From the NCBI GenBank assembly GCA_001508005.1, contig LGEZ01000002.1:1-64000 (forward strand): a DNA stretch of 64,000 nt, read 5' to 3'. Both the position numbers and the translations under genes were made by a program. Numbering within the stretch: the stretch's first letter is position 1; every line of letters starts with the position of its first letter. The notes beneath the pieces were generated by a model. It did not search any database. It was not told the origin of the DNA and worked only from the letters and a program-made list of their open reading frames with translations. This document shows positions 51,850 to 60,447 of this stretch, one piece after another. The DNA is from Clostridia bacterium 41_269 (lineage in GTDB: Bacteria; Bacillota; DTU086).

Positions 51850-52407
51850 TTGAATGGGGTAAAAAGGCTGTCTGCGCCACTAAATGAAAAACAGCTTTTA
51901 AATCTAAGAGCTGGTGATGAGGTGAGTATATATGGCGTAATCTACACAGCCCGGGATGCTGCCCATAAAAGAATTTATGAAATTATAAAAAATGGAGACA
52001 AAATGCCCTTTGATCCTGAGGGGCAAATCATCTATTATGTCGGTCCCACTCCACCTCGTCCTGGTAGAGTTATTGGTTCAGCTGGCCCAACTACCAGCTG
52101 CAGAATGGACAAGTATACTCCCCTTCTTCTTGAAAAGGGTATAAAAGCTGTTATAGGTAAAGGAAAGAGATCAGAGGAGATTAAAAAGTCATTTATTGAA
52201 AATGGGGCAGTTTATTTAGTTGCCTTGGGTGGAGCCGGTGCTCTTCTCAGCAGACACATAGTAAGGGCAGAAGTAATTGCCTTTGAAGATTTAGGACCGG
52301 AAGCAATATACAAAATGGAAGTGGAAGGCTTTCCTGCTTTTGTGTGTTATGATCTATACGGCAGAGATCTTTTTGAAGAAGGGATAAAAAAATATAGAAA
52401 GGAATGA
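51850..52407 (+). CDS. fumB: Fumarate hydratase class I, beta subunit
   Basis: The beta subunit completes the class I fumarase. Family motifs are VSIYGVIYTARDAAHKRI (near 25), YYVGPTPPRPGRVIGSAGPT, TSCRMDKYTPLLLEKG and ALGGAGALLSRHIV. Length is 185 residues, starting at TTG after AAGGCGGTG. It ends with a 4-bp overlap onto the malic enzyme gene, so the three genes are co-translated. Confidence 0.92.
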   Translation: MNGVKRLSAPLNEKQLLNLRAGDEVSIYGVIYTARDAAHKRIYEIIKNGDKMPFDPEGQIIYYVGPTPPRPGRVIGSAGPTTSCRMDKYTPLLLEKGIKAVIGKGKRSEEIKKSFIENGAVYLVALGGAGALLSRHIVRAEVIAFEDLGPEAIYKMEVEGFPAFVCYDLYGRDLFEEGIKKYRKE

Positions 52408-53615
52408 AGAAAATGTCGCTTAGGGAAAGAGCATTAAAGCTTCATAGGGAAAAAAAGGGGAAAATAGCGGTAAAAAGTAAAATAGAGTTAAAAACTATGG
52501 AAGATCTTACTTTGGCATATACACCTGGGGTTGCTGAACCCTGCAAAGAAATTTTCAATGATCCTGAGAAAGTTTATGAGTATACTGGAAAGGGAAATGC
52601 AGTGGCAGTTGTAACCAATGGAAGTGCGGTTTTAGGCTTAGGAGATATTGGACCTAAAGCTTCTCTCCCTGTTATGGAAGGTAAGTGTGTTTTATTTAAA
52701 ACCCTTGCAGATATTGATGCATACCCGATACTGCTTGATTCAAAGGATGTTGAAGAAATAATAAATACAATTAAAATCATTTCTCCTGGTTTCGGAGGAA
52801 TAAATCTAGAAGACATTAAAGCTCCTTTATGTTTTGAAATTGAAGAAAAGCTAAAATCCCAGTTGGATATACCGGTTTTTCATGATGATCAACATGGAAC
52901 AGCTATTGTTGTTTTAGCTGCTCTAACAAATGGCCTGAAAGTTGTTGGTAAAGAGCTGCAGGATTGCAAGATAGTTATAAATGGTGCTGGAGCAGCAGGT
53001 TTGGCTGTTGCAAAGCTGCTTTTAAATCTCAATGTTAAAGATATTAAAGTATGTGATTTGGAAGGTGTGCTTTATCCAGGCAGTCCCCAATGTACTTATC
53101 CTTTGAGAGAAGAAATAGCAATAAAAACAAATCCAAGGGGGCAAAAAGGAAGTTTAAAAGAAGTGATAGAAGGGGCTGATATTTTTATAGGACTTTCAGG
53201 GCCCAATGTTCTTAATGCGGAAATGGTGTCTTCTATGGCAAAAGATCCCATAATTATGGCATTGGCGAATCCAGTTCCTGAAATAATGCCTGAAGAAGCC
53301 ATAAAGGGTGGAGCAAAAGTGGTTTTTACAGGACGTTCCGATTTTCCTAATCAGGTAAATAATGTTTCTGCCTTTCCAGGAGTTTTTCGTGGTGCCTTAG
53401 ATGTAAAAGCAAAGGAAATAAATGAAAAAATGAAAATAGCTGCTGCTTATGCACTGGCGGAGCTGGTTTCTCCTAATGAATTGAGGGAAGATTTTGCTGT
53501 AGCAAGTGTCCTTGATCCTAGGGTTGTTCCATCAGTAGCAAAAGCAGTGGCAAAGGCAGCAGTTGAAACAAATGTAGCTCGTTTAGATATAGATCCTGAA
53601 AGCTTATATAAATAA
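52404..53615 (+). CDS. NAD(P)-dependent malic enzyme
   Basis: Malic enzyme oxidatively decarboxylates malate to pyruvate. The 403-residue short form has TLAYTPGVAEPCKEI (near 35), GSAVLGLGDIGPKASLPVME with the catalytic Lys, VFHDDQHGTAIVVLAAL and the Rossmann motif NGAGAAGLAVAKLL. Together with fumarase it converts fumarate to pyruvate, or the reverse. Cofactor preference cannot be read safely. An ATG at 52413 is an alternative start. Confidence 0.94.
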   Translation: MKKMSLRERALKLHREKKGKIAVKSKIELKTMEDLTLAYTPGVAEPCKEIFNDPEKVYEYTGKGNAVAVVTNGSAVLGLGDIGPKASLPVMEGKCVLFKTLADIDAYPILLDSKDVEEIINTIKIISPGFGGINLEDIKAPLCFEIEEKLKSQLDIPVFHDDQHGTAIVVLAALTNGLKVVGKELQDCKIVINGAGAAGLAVAKLLLNLNVKDIKVCDLEGVLYPGSPQCTYPLREEIAIKTNPRGQKGSLKEVIEGADIFIGLSGPNVLNAEMVSSMAKDPIIMALANPVPEIMPEEAIKGGAKVVFTGRSDFPNQVNNVSAFPGVFRGALDVKAKEINEKMKIAAAYALAELVSPNELREDFAVASVLDPRVVPSVAKAVAKAAVETNVARLDIDPESLYK

Positions 53616-53731
53616 ATTTGAAAAGATGATAAAGTGAAATATTACCAAAAATCTTATTTGGGAGCAAAATCACCCCGTGTATAAAAATTAATAGAATAGT
53701 ATGTAGGTATTAATTTCAAAGGGGTGAAAGT

Positions 53732-53800
53732 ATGCGTATATATTTTATTAGATTACCTGGGGTGATAAAAAACCTGCTCCGTAAAATATTAAAGCAGTAA
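53732..53800 (+). CDS. spoVM: SpoVM-like 22-residue spore coat scaffold peptide
   Basis: SpoVM is a tiny amphipathic peptide that senses forespore membrane curvature and anchors the coat scaffold protein SpoIVA. The 22-codon frame reads MRIYFIRLPGVIKNLLRKIL plus KQ. It shares the SpoVM pattern: basic residue at position 2, I..I.LP in positions 3-9 including the functionally key Pro (P9), and an amphipathic helix with alternating Leu/Ile and Arg/Lys. AAAGGGGTGAAAG gives a strong ribosome binding site, and a terminator follows at once, so it is its own transcription unit. It is four residues shorter than the Bacillus peptide. Confidence 0.82.
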   Translation: MRIYFIRLPGVIKNLLRKILKQ

Positions 53801-53832
53801 AAGAGGGAGTAAATAAACTCTCTCTTTTTTAT
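53801..53832 (+). terminator. Intrinsic terminator after spoVM
   Basis: AAGAGGGAGT and ACTCTCTCTT form a 10-bp stem with one G-U pair and a 6-nt loop, followed by a T run. Confidence 0.88.
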
Positions 53833-53902
53833 TTTTTGACATAATTAGAAGTTTATGAACCTAAAATTAGTTAAGGGGGTATTAACAAGGAGGAGTATTA
53901 TC

Positions 53903-54730
53903 TTGAAAGGGAAAAGCTATTGCATATTAGGACTTTTCATCGCTTTATGTTTAGGTATTTTGGGTCTGTTCCATTTTTTAAATACAGATATTAATTACAA
54001 AAATGTACAGTCCGGCAATGTAAAAGGAGAAAGCTCTATTATTGAAGTTAAAATTGATACTCCCTTTGATACTGTTTTCCATTTTTATAAAGCTGTGGAA
54101 GGTAATAATTGGGAGCTTGCAAGGGTGCTGGTAACACCGTCATTGTGGGAATACTTGCAAGGAACCGGTTTTGATAAAAAGTGGGAAAATATAAAAAGGA
54201 AAGATCCCAGCTTAAGGTTTATGCTGTTTATTGTTAGAAATCATTTTTTTGATGAGGAAAAAGGAGAAGGTTGGATGATGGGAAGGGCGGATTGGTCGTC
54301 TGATATGGGGAAGGACTATGATTTTAACAGTACCGTTTTCTTAAAAAAAATTGGTGAAACATGGAAGATAACTAAAATAATGAGCGTTTCATCAATTGAA
54401 ACAGTGGATAATTTTTATAAGGCTATTAACGAGGGCAACTTTTTACGAATGCAGGAGCTGCTTACACGTAGGTATTGGATAAAACTTAAAAGCTCAGGTG
54501 TTATAGACGCATTGCAAAGGGAACAATTTGCATTTAGAAAGGGAGTTTATGTAGTTTTTTATGCTGATGACTTTGTTGAGAAAAAAAATGAAGCGTGGGT
54601 TAAGGGTGATGTGATTTGGAAACCATTAACAAAACAAGAAAAAGAAATACATGTTAATATTCATCTTATTAAAGAAAATAATGTATGGAAAATTGATAAA
54701 ATTGTTGGGCATTGGAATGAGGAAAAATAA
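53903..54730 (+). CDS. Membrane-anchored protein with tandem NTF2-like domains
   Basis: A 275-residue protein starting at TTG behind AAGGAGG; a longer reading from ATG 53855 has no ribosome binding site. One N-terminal membrane segment (about residues 4-26, CILGLFIALCLGILGLF) is followed by two similar extracytoplasmic repeats (about 55-150 and 155-270). Each starts with a variant of DTVFHFYKAVEGNNWELARVL (DNFYKAINEGNFLRMQELL in the second) and ends with a KIGETWKI-type strand, the pattern of NTF2-like lipoprotein-type domains. Its role is unknown. It follows spoVM after a terminator. Confidence 0.75.
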   Translation: MKGKSYCILGLFIALCLGILGLFHFLNTDINYKNVQSGNVKGESSIIEVKIDTPFDTVFHFYKAVEGNNWELARVLVTPSLWEYLQGTGFDKKWENIKRKDPSLRFMLFIVRNHFFDEEKGEGWMMGRADWSSDMGKDYDFNSTVFLKKIGETWKITKIMSVSSIETVDNFYKAINEGNFLRMQELLTRRYWIKLKSSGVIDALQREQFAFRKGVYVVFYADDFVEKKNEAWVKGDVIWKPLTKQEKEIHVNIHLIKENNVWKIDKIVGHWNEEK

Positions 54731-54738
54731 AAATTTTT

Positions 54739-55101
54739 TTATTTTAATGAAACTCCAATTATTCCTCCTAAACCTCCTGAAATTATGCATACTGCAATTT
54801 TTTTAATCGTATTTACTAAGGTTAATTGTTCAGGATGTAGGAAAGAAAATGCAGTAATTAAAACAAAAAAGGAAAGGCCCACAATCATTCCGCTTAAAAG
54901 CCCTCTAGAACCAACAGTACTTGCCCCTATTAATCCTCCTATAAATGTACTAATTACTACCACTGCAAGAGCTGTTATTGGCAAATACAATTCGGAAATT
55001 GAAGTAAAATGGAAAATTAGTGATATAATTATTGAGAGAGTAAATGCAGTAACAATAGCCGCAGGCAAACCTAATAATACTTTTCTAAAATTACTATTCA
55101 T
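54739..55101 (-). CDS. TIGR04086-type small membrane protein
   Basis: A 120-residue protein with four hydrophobic segments, alternating with short loops (for example LPITALAVVVISTFIGGLIG and the C-terminal IISGGLGGIIGVSL). The pattern fits the TIGR04086/YrzE family of Firmicute membrane proteins of unknown function. The ATG at 55101 has AAGGAAGTGG upstream; a GTG at 55110 lies in the ribosome binding site. It converges tail to tail with the NTF2-like protein gene, 8 nt apart. Confidence 0.8.
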   Translation of the reverse strand: MNSNFRKVLLGLPAAIVTAFTLSIIISLIFHFTSISELYLPITALAVVVISTFIGGLIGASTVGSRGLLSGMIVGLSFFVLITAFSFLHPEQLTLVNTIKKIAVCIISGGLGGIIGVSLK

Positions 55102-55313
55102 AAAAACCACTTCCTTGTAGAAATTCTAATAAAATTTATGCTTATTGCTGTGGATTATTACTGTTCAAAGCAGTTTAAAAAGTTCCAGTAAGTTTATAAT
55201 TTCAAAATTTTTTAGAATTTTTCTAAATCATTAAAGGGTTGCTGCGTTGATATTAAAACAATAAAATTAAGTTGAAGGTACAAAAGACTAGGAGAAATTA
55301 GGGAGGTGTTATC
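55102..55313. other. Divergent intergenic region without recognised signals
   Basis: About 210 bp between divergent genes. It is AT-rich, and I see no convincing promoter pair or hairpin apart from the ribosome binding sites at both ends (GGGAGGTG before the + strand gene). Confidence 0.4.
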
Positions 55314-56348
55314 TTGCCTCCAAAAATTGGCTTTCCCATGACACTTACATATTTCATGCATTTTCCACTTTGGAAAATTTTTTTTACTGAGCTGGGTTTT
55401 GAGTTTGTGACTTCGCAGCCCACAAATAAATTAATACTAAATAATGGTATCAAAGAAGCTGTTACTGATGCGTGCATTCCTATAAAATTATTCCACGGAC
55501 ATGTTATGGCATTAAAAAGCAAAGTAGATTACATTTTTATACCTCGCATGGTGAATATTGATAAAGAAAAACATATAACATTCTGCCCTAAATTTTTAGG
55601 ACTACCTGACATGATTAGGGCTTCCATTTCCAACCTTCCGCCGATACTGGAAATAAGTTTGGATAAAAAAAATAAGGGAAAGCTCTTTTTATATAAAGCC
55701 TGCAGACTTTTAGGAAGGCAGCTTGGAAAACCTTTTAATAAGGTTTTAAAAGCTTATTTAAAAGCAGTAAAGTTTCAAAAAAAATTTGAAAATTTTTTAG
55801 TTTCTAAAAAAATCACTCCCATTGAAGCTTTTGATTACCTTTTTAAAGATAAAAATAGGGTAAATAATACCAAATATAATAGAAAACAAACAGATAGAGA
55901 AATAAATAAAGCTACCAGTTTAGAAAATAATCTGAATATAGCTGTGGTTGGTTACCCGTATCAAATTTATGATTCTTATATTAGTGCTGATATCATTAAT
56001 TTTCTTAAAAAGAACAATGTTCGTGTTTGGACTATGGAAATGGTTCCATATTCAATACTGAAACGGTATTCCAACCGACTTTCAAAAAAACTTTTTTGGC
56101 ACTTCAGTAATAAAGTGGTTTGGGCGAGCTATCATTACATTGATCAGCCTTATATAGATGGTTTGATCCATGTTTCGGCTTTTGGCTGCGGACCGGATGC
56201 TATGGTAGGTAAGCTTGTTGAGTTGGAATGTAAGTATAGAAATTTTCCATTTTTAAATATAACCGTTGATGAGCATACAGGTGATGCCGGTATAAAAACC
56301 CGTATAGAAGCATTTATTGATATGTTGAGATATCGGAGGACAGCTTGA
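55314..56348 (+). CDS. DUF2229 / acyl-CoA dehydratase-related protein, first copy
   Basis: A 344-residue protein of the DUF2229 family, related to the D component of 2-hydroxyacyl-CoA dehydratases (HgdB/BcrC fold). Cys-containing motifs VTDACIPIKLFHGHV (near 50) and SAFGCGPDAMVG (near 285) and the C-terminal NITVDEHTGDAGIKTRIEAF are typical. These proteins are usually found with an HgdC-type activase and are suspected substrates of its ATP-driven electron transfer. The start is TTG after GGGAGGTG. It forms an operon with the next two genes by overlapping stops and starts. Confidence 0.85.
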   Translation: MPPKIGFPMTLTYFMHFPLWKIFFTELGFEFVTSQPTNKLILNNGIKEAVTDACIPIKLFHGHVMALKSKVDYIFIPRMVNIDKEKHITFCPKFLGLPDMIRASISNLPPILEISLDKKNKGKLFLYKACRLLGRQLGKPFNKVLKAYLKAVKFQKKFENFLVSKKITPIEAFDYLFKDKNRVNNTKYNRKQTDREINKATSLENNLNIAVVGYPYQIYDSYISADIINFLKKNNVRVWTMEMVPYSILKRYSNRLSKKLFWHFSNKVVWASYHYIDQPYIDGLIHVSAFGCGPDAMVGKLVELECKYRNFPFLNITVDEHTGDAGIKTRIEAFIDMLRYRRTA

Positions 56349-57448
56349 TGAAAGTTTCTTTTCCTCATATGGGAATTTCATATATTGGTTTTAAGCATCT
56401 GCTGGAAGAATTAGGCTATGAAGTCATTGTACCTCCAAATCCTACCAATAAGACGTTAACATATGGGGTAAAATATGCCCCTGAATTTGCCTGCATGCCT
56501 TTTAAGATACTTTTAGGGAGTTATATAGAAGTTTTGGAAAAAGGAGCAGAAATTTTGGTTTCATCTGGTGGAATAGGTCCGTGCAGAGCAGGTCTTTATG
56601 GCCTTGTGCATGAAAAAATTCTTAAGGATCTTGGTTATGATTTTGTTATGATAATTTTGGATCCTCCTTTCCATAATATTAGAGATTTTACAAGGAGGGT
56701 ATTGGCATTAAAGCAAAAAGGCATTCGTTGGAATAGATTTCTTTATGAAGTAAAAAATGCGTGGCTGAAATTAAAGCTTCTAGATAAATTAGAACAAACT
56801 GCAAACGAAATCAGGGCAAGGGAATTGAAAAAGGGTCAAACTACAGAAGTTTTCAGTGAAGCTCTTAAAATGATTGATGAAGCGAGGAGCCGTAAAGAAA
56901 TTTTAATGGTACAAAAAGAAGCTATAGATATACTTAAATCAGTTCCCCAAGATTATACAAAACAACCTCTTAAAGTGGGAATAATTGGAGAAATTTATGT
57001 TGTGCTTGAGCCCTATGTAAATTTTGATATTGAGCGATTTTTGGGTGAAATGGGTGTATATGTAAATCGGTCAATTTATTTGACTGATTATGTACGGTAT
57101 ACAGTGTGGGATAAGAAAGGCGAAGCCCATATCAAAAAAGCTGCAGAACCGTATTTGAAGCAAATGATTAGGGGACATGGAATTCAAAGTGTAGGAGAAA
57201 CAGTTCTTTATGCACTTAATGGGTATGATGGAGTAATTCAGTTGGCTCCCTTTACATGCATACCGGAAATTGTGGCGAAAAGCATTATAGGGAAGGTAAG
57301 TAAAGATCTAGACATTCCTGTTTTAACAATTAATATAGATGAGCAGACCGGACAGGCAGGGGTTCAGACACGTTTAGAGGCATTTATTGATTTGTTAAAA
57401 CAAAGAAAATATTTAGGGGAGCAAGAAGGGAAAAGGAAGATTGTATGA
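56348..57448 (+). CDS. DUF2229 / acyl-CoA dehydratase-related protein, second copy
   Basis: A 366-residue relative of the previous gene product. It keeps the Cys motifs PEFACMPFKILLGSYIEVLE (near 50), SSGGIGPCRAGLYGL (near 80) and LAPFTCIPEIVAKSI (near 295), and ends with TINIDEQTGQAGVQTRLEAF. Several Cys suggest a 4Fe-4S cluster. Its ATG overlaps the stop of the upstream gene, and its own stop overlaps the activase start, so a three-subunit complex is plausible. Confidence 0.87.
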   Translation: MKVSFPHMGISYIGFKHLLEELGYEVIVPPNPTNKTLTYGVKYAPEFACMPFKILLGSYIEVLEKGAEILVSSGGIGPCRAGLYGLVHEKILKDLGYDFVMIILDPPFHNIRDFTRRVLALKQKGIRWNRFLYEVKNAWLKLKLLDKLEQTANEIRARELKKGQTTEVFSEALKMIDEARSRKEILMVQKEAIDILKSVPQDYTKQPLKVGIIGEIYVVLEPYVNFDIERFLGEMGVYVNRSIYLTDYVRYTVWDKKGEAHIKKAAEPYLKQMIRGHGIQSVGETVLYALNGYDGVIQLAPFTCIPEIVAKSIIGKVSKDLDIPVLTINIDEQTGQAGVQTRLEAFIDLLKQRKYLGEQEGKRKIV

Positions 57449-58428
57449 AGACATACCTTGGGATTGATGTGGGTTCAGTAAGTACGGATTTGGTTTTAAT
57501 AGATGAGAATAATAATGTATTATCAAAGGTTTATATAAGGACCAGCGGGCAGCCCATAAAAGCTGTGCAAAAGGGGCTAAAGCTTCTTGCTGAAAGCGTT
57601 GATCTTGACTGCATAGAAGTTGCTGGTGTAGGAACTACTGGAAGTGCCCGTTATTTAAGTGCTGTTATTGTAGGTGCAGATGTAATAAAAAATGAAATAA
57701 CAGCACATGCTGTTGCAGCATCAGCTTTAGTTCCAGATGTTAAAACAATTATTGAAATAGGAGGACAAGATTCAAAACTTATTATTTTAAGAAATGGGAT
57801 TGTAGTGGATTTTGCTATGAATACTATTTGTGCTGCAGGTACAGGCTCTTTTCTTGATCAGCAGGCTGCCCGACTTAATATTCCCATTGAAGAGTTTGGT
57901 TCGTATGCGCTTCGATCAAAAAACCCCGTTAGAATTGCGGGCAGATGTTCCGTTTTTGCAGAAACAGATATGATACATAAGCAGCAGATGGGGCATAAAA
58001 TAGAAGACCTAATAGCGGGTTTGTGTAATGCTTTGGTAAGAAACTATCTTAATAATGTAGGAAAGGGTAAGGAAATTTTACCTCCTGTTGTTTTTCAAGG
58101 GGGAGTTGCGGCTAATATTGGGATAAAAAAGGCTTTTGAAGAAGAGTTAGGGATGGAAATTATTGTACCTGAACACCATGCAATAATGGGTGCAATTGGA
58201 GCGGCAATAATTGCGAAAAATGAATGTCGAACCGGTAAAACTAATTTTAAGGGCTTTTCTGTTAGTGATTTGAGTTTTTCAGTTTCAAGCTTTGAATGTA
58301 AGGATTGTCCTAATTTATGTGAAGTTATTAACATAGTGATGGAAAATGTCCTTTTATGCAGATGGGGCGGCAGGTGTGGAAAATGGGAAAATATGGAGCA
58401 CGAGATGCAAAAAGTTCAAAAACTTTGA
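57445..58428 (+). CDS. HgdC/BadF-type CoA dehydratase activase ATPase
   Basis: A 327-residue ASKHA-fold ATPase that drives low-potential electrons into dehydratase or reductase partners. It begins YLGIDVGSVSTDLVLID (phosphate loop), then EIGGQDSKL, the cluster-binding Cys in NTICAAGTGSFLDQQA (near 130) and GRCSVFAETDMIHKQQ (near 172), and GGVAANIGIKKAF. A C-terminal extension with CKDCPNLCEV and CRWGGRCG adds extra Cys not found in simple HgdC proteins. The neighbours are the DUF2229 pair. Confidence 0.9.
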   Translation: MKTYLGIDVGSVSTDLVLIDENNNVLSKVYIRTSGQPIKAVQKGLKLLAESVDLDCIEVAGVGTTGSARYLSAVIVGADVIKNEITAHAVAASALVPDVKTIIEIGGQDSKLIILRNGIVVDFAMNTICAAGTGSFLDQQAARLNIPIEEFGSYALRSKNPVRIAGRCSVFAETDMIHKQQMGHKIEDLIAGLCNALVRNYLNNVGKGKEILPPVVFQGGVAANIGIKKAFEEELGMEIIVPEHHAIMGAIGAAIIAKNECRTGKTNFKGFSVSDLSFSVSSFECKDCPNLCEVINIVMENVLLCRWGGRCGKWENMEHEMQKVQKL

Positions 58429-58483
58429 TAAAGAAAAATTAAGGTTTAAGTGTAAAATAAGACTTGAAAGGTGATGTTAAATA

Positions 58484-58915
58484 TTGGTAATGAATTTTGA
58501 TGCGATTTGCAGCAAGCTAAAAAATGAAAATTATAAAATTACTCCCCAAAGGGAGATTATTATTCATATATTGCTGAATAACGAGGATAAACATTTAAGC
58601 GCTGAAGAAATATATGATATGGCAAAAAAAATAAATCCTGATGTAGGAATGACTACTATATATCGTACTTTAGATTTATTAGTGGAATTAGGAGTTTTAC
58701 AAAAATTAGAATTTGGTGATGGTAGAACGCGCTATGAATTAAATAATGAAGACATGCATCACCATCATCATTTAATATGCCTCAAATGCGGAGAGGTTCA
58801 GGAGTTTGAACAAGATTTATTAGAAGCATTAGAAGAAAAAATATTAGAAAAAAAAGATTTTTTAATAGTTGATCATAAGCTTAAATTTTACGGCATATGC
58901 AGAAAATGCAGATAA
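58484..58915 (+). CDS. Fur-family metal-dependent regulator (PerR/Fur type)
   Basis: A 143-residue transcription regulator with winged helix-turn-helix (about 10-85, KITPQREIIIHILL and VGMTTIYRTLDLLVELGVL), a His run at the metal site (MHHHHHLICLKCGEV) and a second C-x-x-C (ICRKCR) at the C-terminus, forming the structural zinc site. PerR and Fur cannot be separated reliably by eye. The TTG at 58484 lies 8 nt after AAAGGTGAT, while the in-frame ATG at 58490 is farther, so TTG is preferred. Confidence 0.88.
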   Translation: MVMNFDAICSKLKNENYKITPQREIIIHILLNNEDKHLSAEEIYDMAKKINPDVGMTTIYRTLDLLVELGVLQKLEFGDGRTRYELNNEDMHHHHHLICLKCGEVQEFEQDLLEALEEKILEKKDFLIVDHKLKFYGICRKCR

Positions 58916-58927
58916 TTTTTTAACTCT

Positions 58928-58958
58928 AACCCGTATTCTTTTGGAATACGGGTTTTTT
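58928..58958 (+). terminator. Intrinsic terminator after the Fur-family gene
   Basis: The 11-bp stem AACCCGTATTC/GAATACGGGTT has a 5-nt loop and is followed by TTTTTT. Confidence 0.92.
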
Positions 58959-59039
58959 GTAGATAATTGTTGGAAAAAATTTGAAGGATCTGCATTTCAG
59001 CAAAAGAATTTATATCTCAAAAAAAAGAGGTGTTTTATT

Positions 59040-59738
59040 ATGAAAAGCAATCAGTTTGTTTTTTCATTGAATTCTTTTGAAACTAACAATTTTATGGATT
59101 GTATAAAAAGAAAAATAAAATGTATTTTTGTTAAGTATTATTTCAAAAGGGGACTTCTGATGAAGGATAAGGGGGATCTTTTTGGTGCTTTGTATTTTTT
59201 TAAGCAGGTAATTAAAATAGATCCCAGAAATATAAATGCGTTAAATAATCTCGGGGTATGCTGTGCTGAAATGGGAATGTATAAAGAATCCTTAAATTAT
59301 TTGGGTAGAGCCTGTGCGATAAAATTCGATGTAGATATAATAATTAATATGATAGTTAGTTCAGTAAAAGCAGGCAAAAAATCAGTTGCCAATTACTGTT
59401 GTAATAAACTTGAAAAACATATAAATAAACTGGATGCCTGTACTTTGTTTAATTTAGCAGAGTTAATGGTTCACGGAAAAAATTATGAAAGAGCGTTATA
59501 TTACTATGACCTTTGCATAAAACGCGATCAAACCTTTAAAATAAAAGCAACTCATAAAAAAGGAATTTGTTATGTTAAGCTGGGCAGAATTAATGATGCT
59601 CAAACCTGTGTCGAAATCCTTTTTAATGAAGAACAAGGGAAAAAATTGGGATGGGAGCTTAAAGGATTTATTTTTGATCATCTGAACTTTTATGCAGAAG
59701 CGGTGGATTGTTATAATAAAGCATATGGATTTGAATAA
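59040..59738 (+). CDS. Tetratricopeptide-repeat protein
   Basis: A 232-residue protein with about five TPR units between residues 30 and 230 ([40 protein letters not shown] and [18 protein letters not shown] are clear examples). It has no signal peptide. The ATG at 59040 follows AGAGGTG; the frame is open further upstream across the terminator of the preceding gene, which is not coding. TPR proteins mediate protein contacts; the partner is unknown. It ends 67 nt before folE. Confidence 0.8.
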   Translation: MKSNQFVFSLNSFETNNFMDCIKRKIKCIFVKYYFKRGLLMKDKGDLFGALYFFKQVIKIDPRNINALNNLGVCCAEMGMYKESLNYLGRACAIKFDVDIIINMIVSSVKAGKKSVANYCCNKLEKHINKLDACTLFNLAELMVHGKNYERALYYYDLCIKRDQTFKIKATHKKGICYVKLGRINDAQTCVEILFNEEQGKKLGWELKGFIFDHLNFYAEAVDCYNKAYGFE

Positions 59739-59805
59739 AAAGGAAACCGAAGATTTTTATCGAAGCATATTTTTATTTAAATATATTTTGGAGGTAAAAG
59801 AAAAG

Positions 59806-60369
59806 TTGGATGTAAAGAAAATAGAAGAAGGCGTTAAATTAATTTTACAGGGTTTGGGAACTGAGGTGGAAATAGGACAGGAAGTTATGGAAAATACTCC
59901 TAAAAGAGTAGCACAAATGTATGCAGAAATTTTTGGAGGACTTAAGGAAAAACCAGAGGAACTTTTAGAAGTTTTTACAGAAGAACATGAAGAAATGGTT
60001 TTAATCAAAGATATACCTCTATATTCCATGTGTGAGCATCATCTCCTTCCATTTTATGGATTAGCCCATGTTGCTTATATTCCTTCCAAGCATAAGGTTA
60101 CAGGGCTGAGCAAATTAGCGCGGGTTGTAGACAGTTTTTGTAAAAGGCCGCAAATTCAAGAAAGATTAACGAGGCAGATAGCTGATACTATTATGAAAGT
60201 TTTGACGCCTCAAGGGGTTTTAGTGGTTATTGAAGCTGAACATATGTGCATGACAATGAGGGGCATTAAAAAACCAGGTTCAAAGACAGTAACTTCTGCA
60301 GTTAGGGGAATTTTCAGAACTAACCCAGCTACGAGAGCAGAAGCCTTTTCATTAATCAATTCCAGATAA
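59806..60369 (+). CDS. folE: GTP cyclohydrolase I (FolE)
   Basis: FolE converts GTP to dihydroneopterin triphosphate for folate synthesis. Zinc and active site residues are in [14 protein letters not shown] (near 75) and [12 protein letters not shown] (near 147), with [22 protein letters not shown] between. The TTG at 59806 after GGAGGT gives 187 residues and the usual start [10 protein letters not shown]. The frame is open further upstream, but that part overlaps the TPR gene. Confidence 0.95.
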   Translation: MDVKKIEEGVKLILQGLGTEVEIGQEVMENTPKRVAQMYAEIFGGLKEKPEELLEVFTEEHEEMVLIKDIPLYSMCEHHLLPFYGLAHVAYIPSKHKVTGLSKLARVVDSFCKRPQIQERLTRQIADTIMKVLTPQGVLVVIEAEHMCMTMRGIKKPGSKTVTSAVRGIFRTNPATRAEAFSLINSR

Positions 60370-60447
60370 ATTTTTATAAAATAAAATTAGTCTAGGATTA
60401 GAAATTAAAAAGAAGCGGAATTTGTTTTTTAGTAGGGAGAGTGCTTT

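Noticed and set aside
54785-55120. A 111-codon + strand frame opposite the small membrane protein
   Set aside because: The minus-strand frame has a good ribosome binding site and four clean membrane helices; the + frame has none and is its complement.
59692-59805. Upstream extension of folE
   Set aside because: It overlaps the 3' end of the TPR gene, lacks FolE homology and has no ribosome binding site; TTG 59806 fits the family start.
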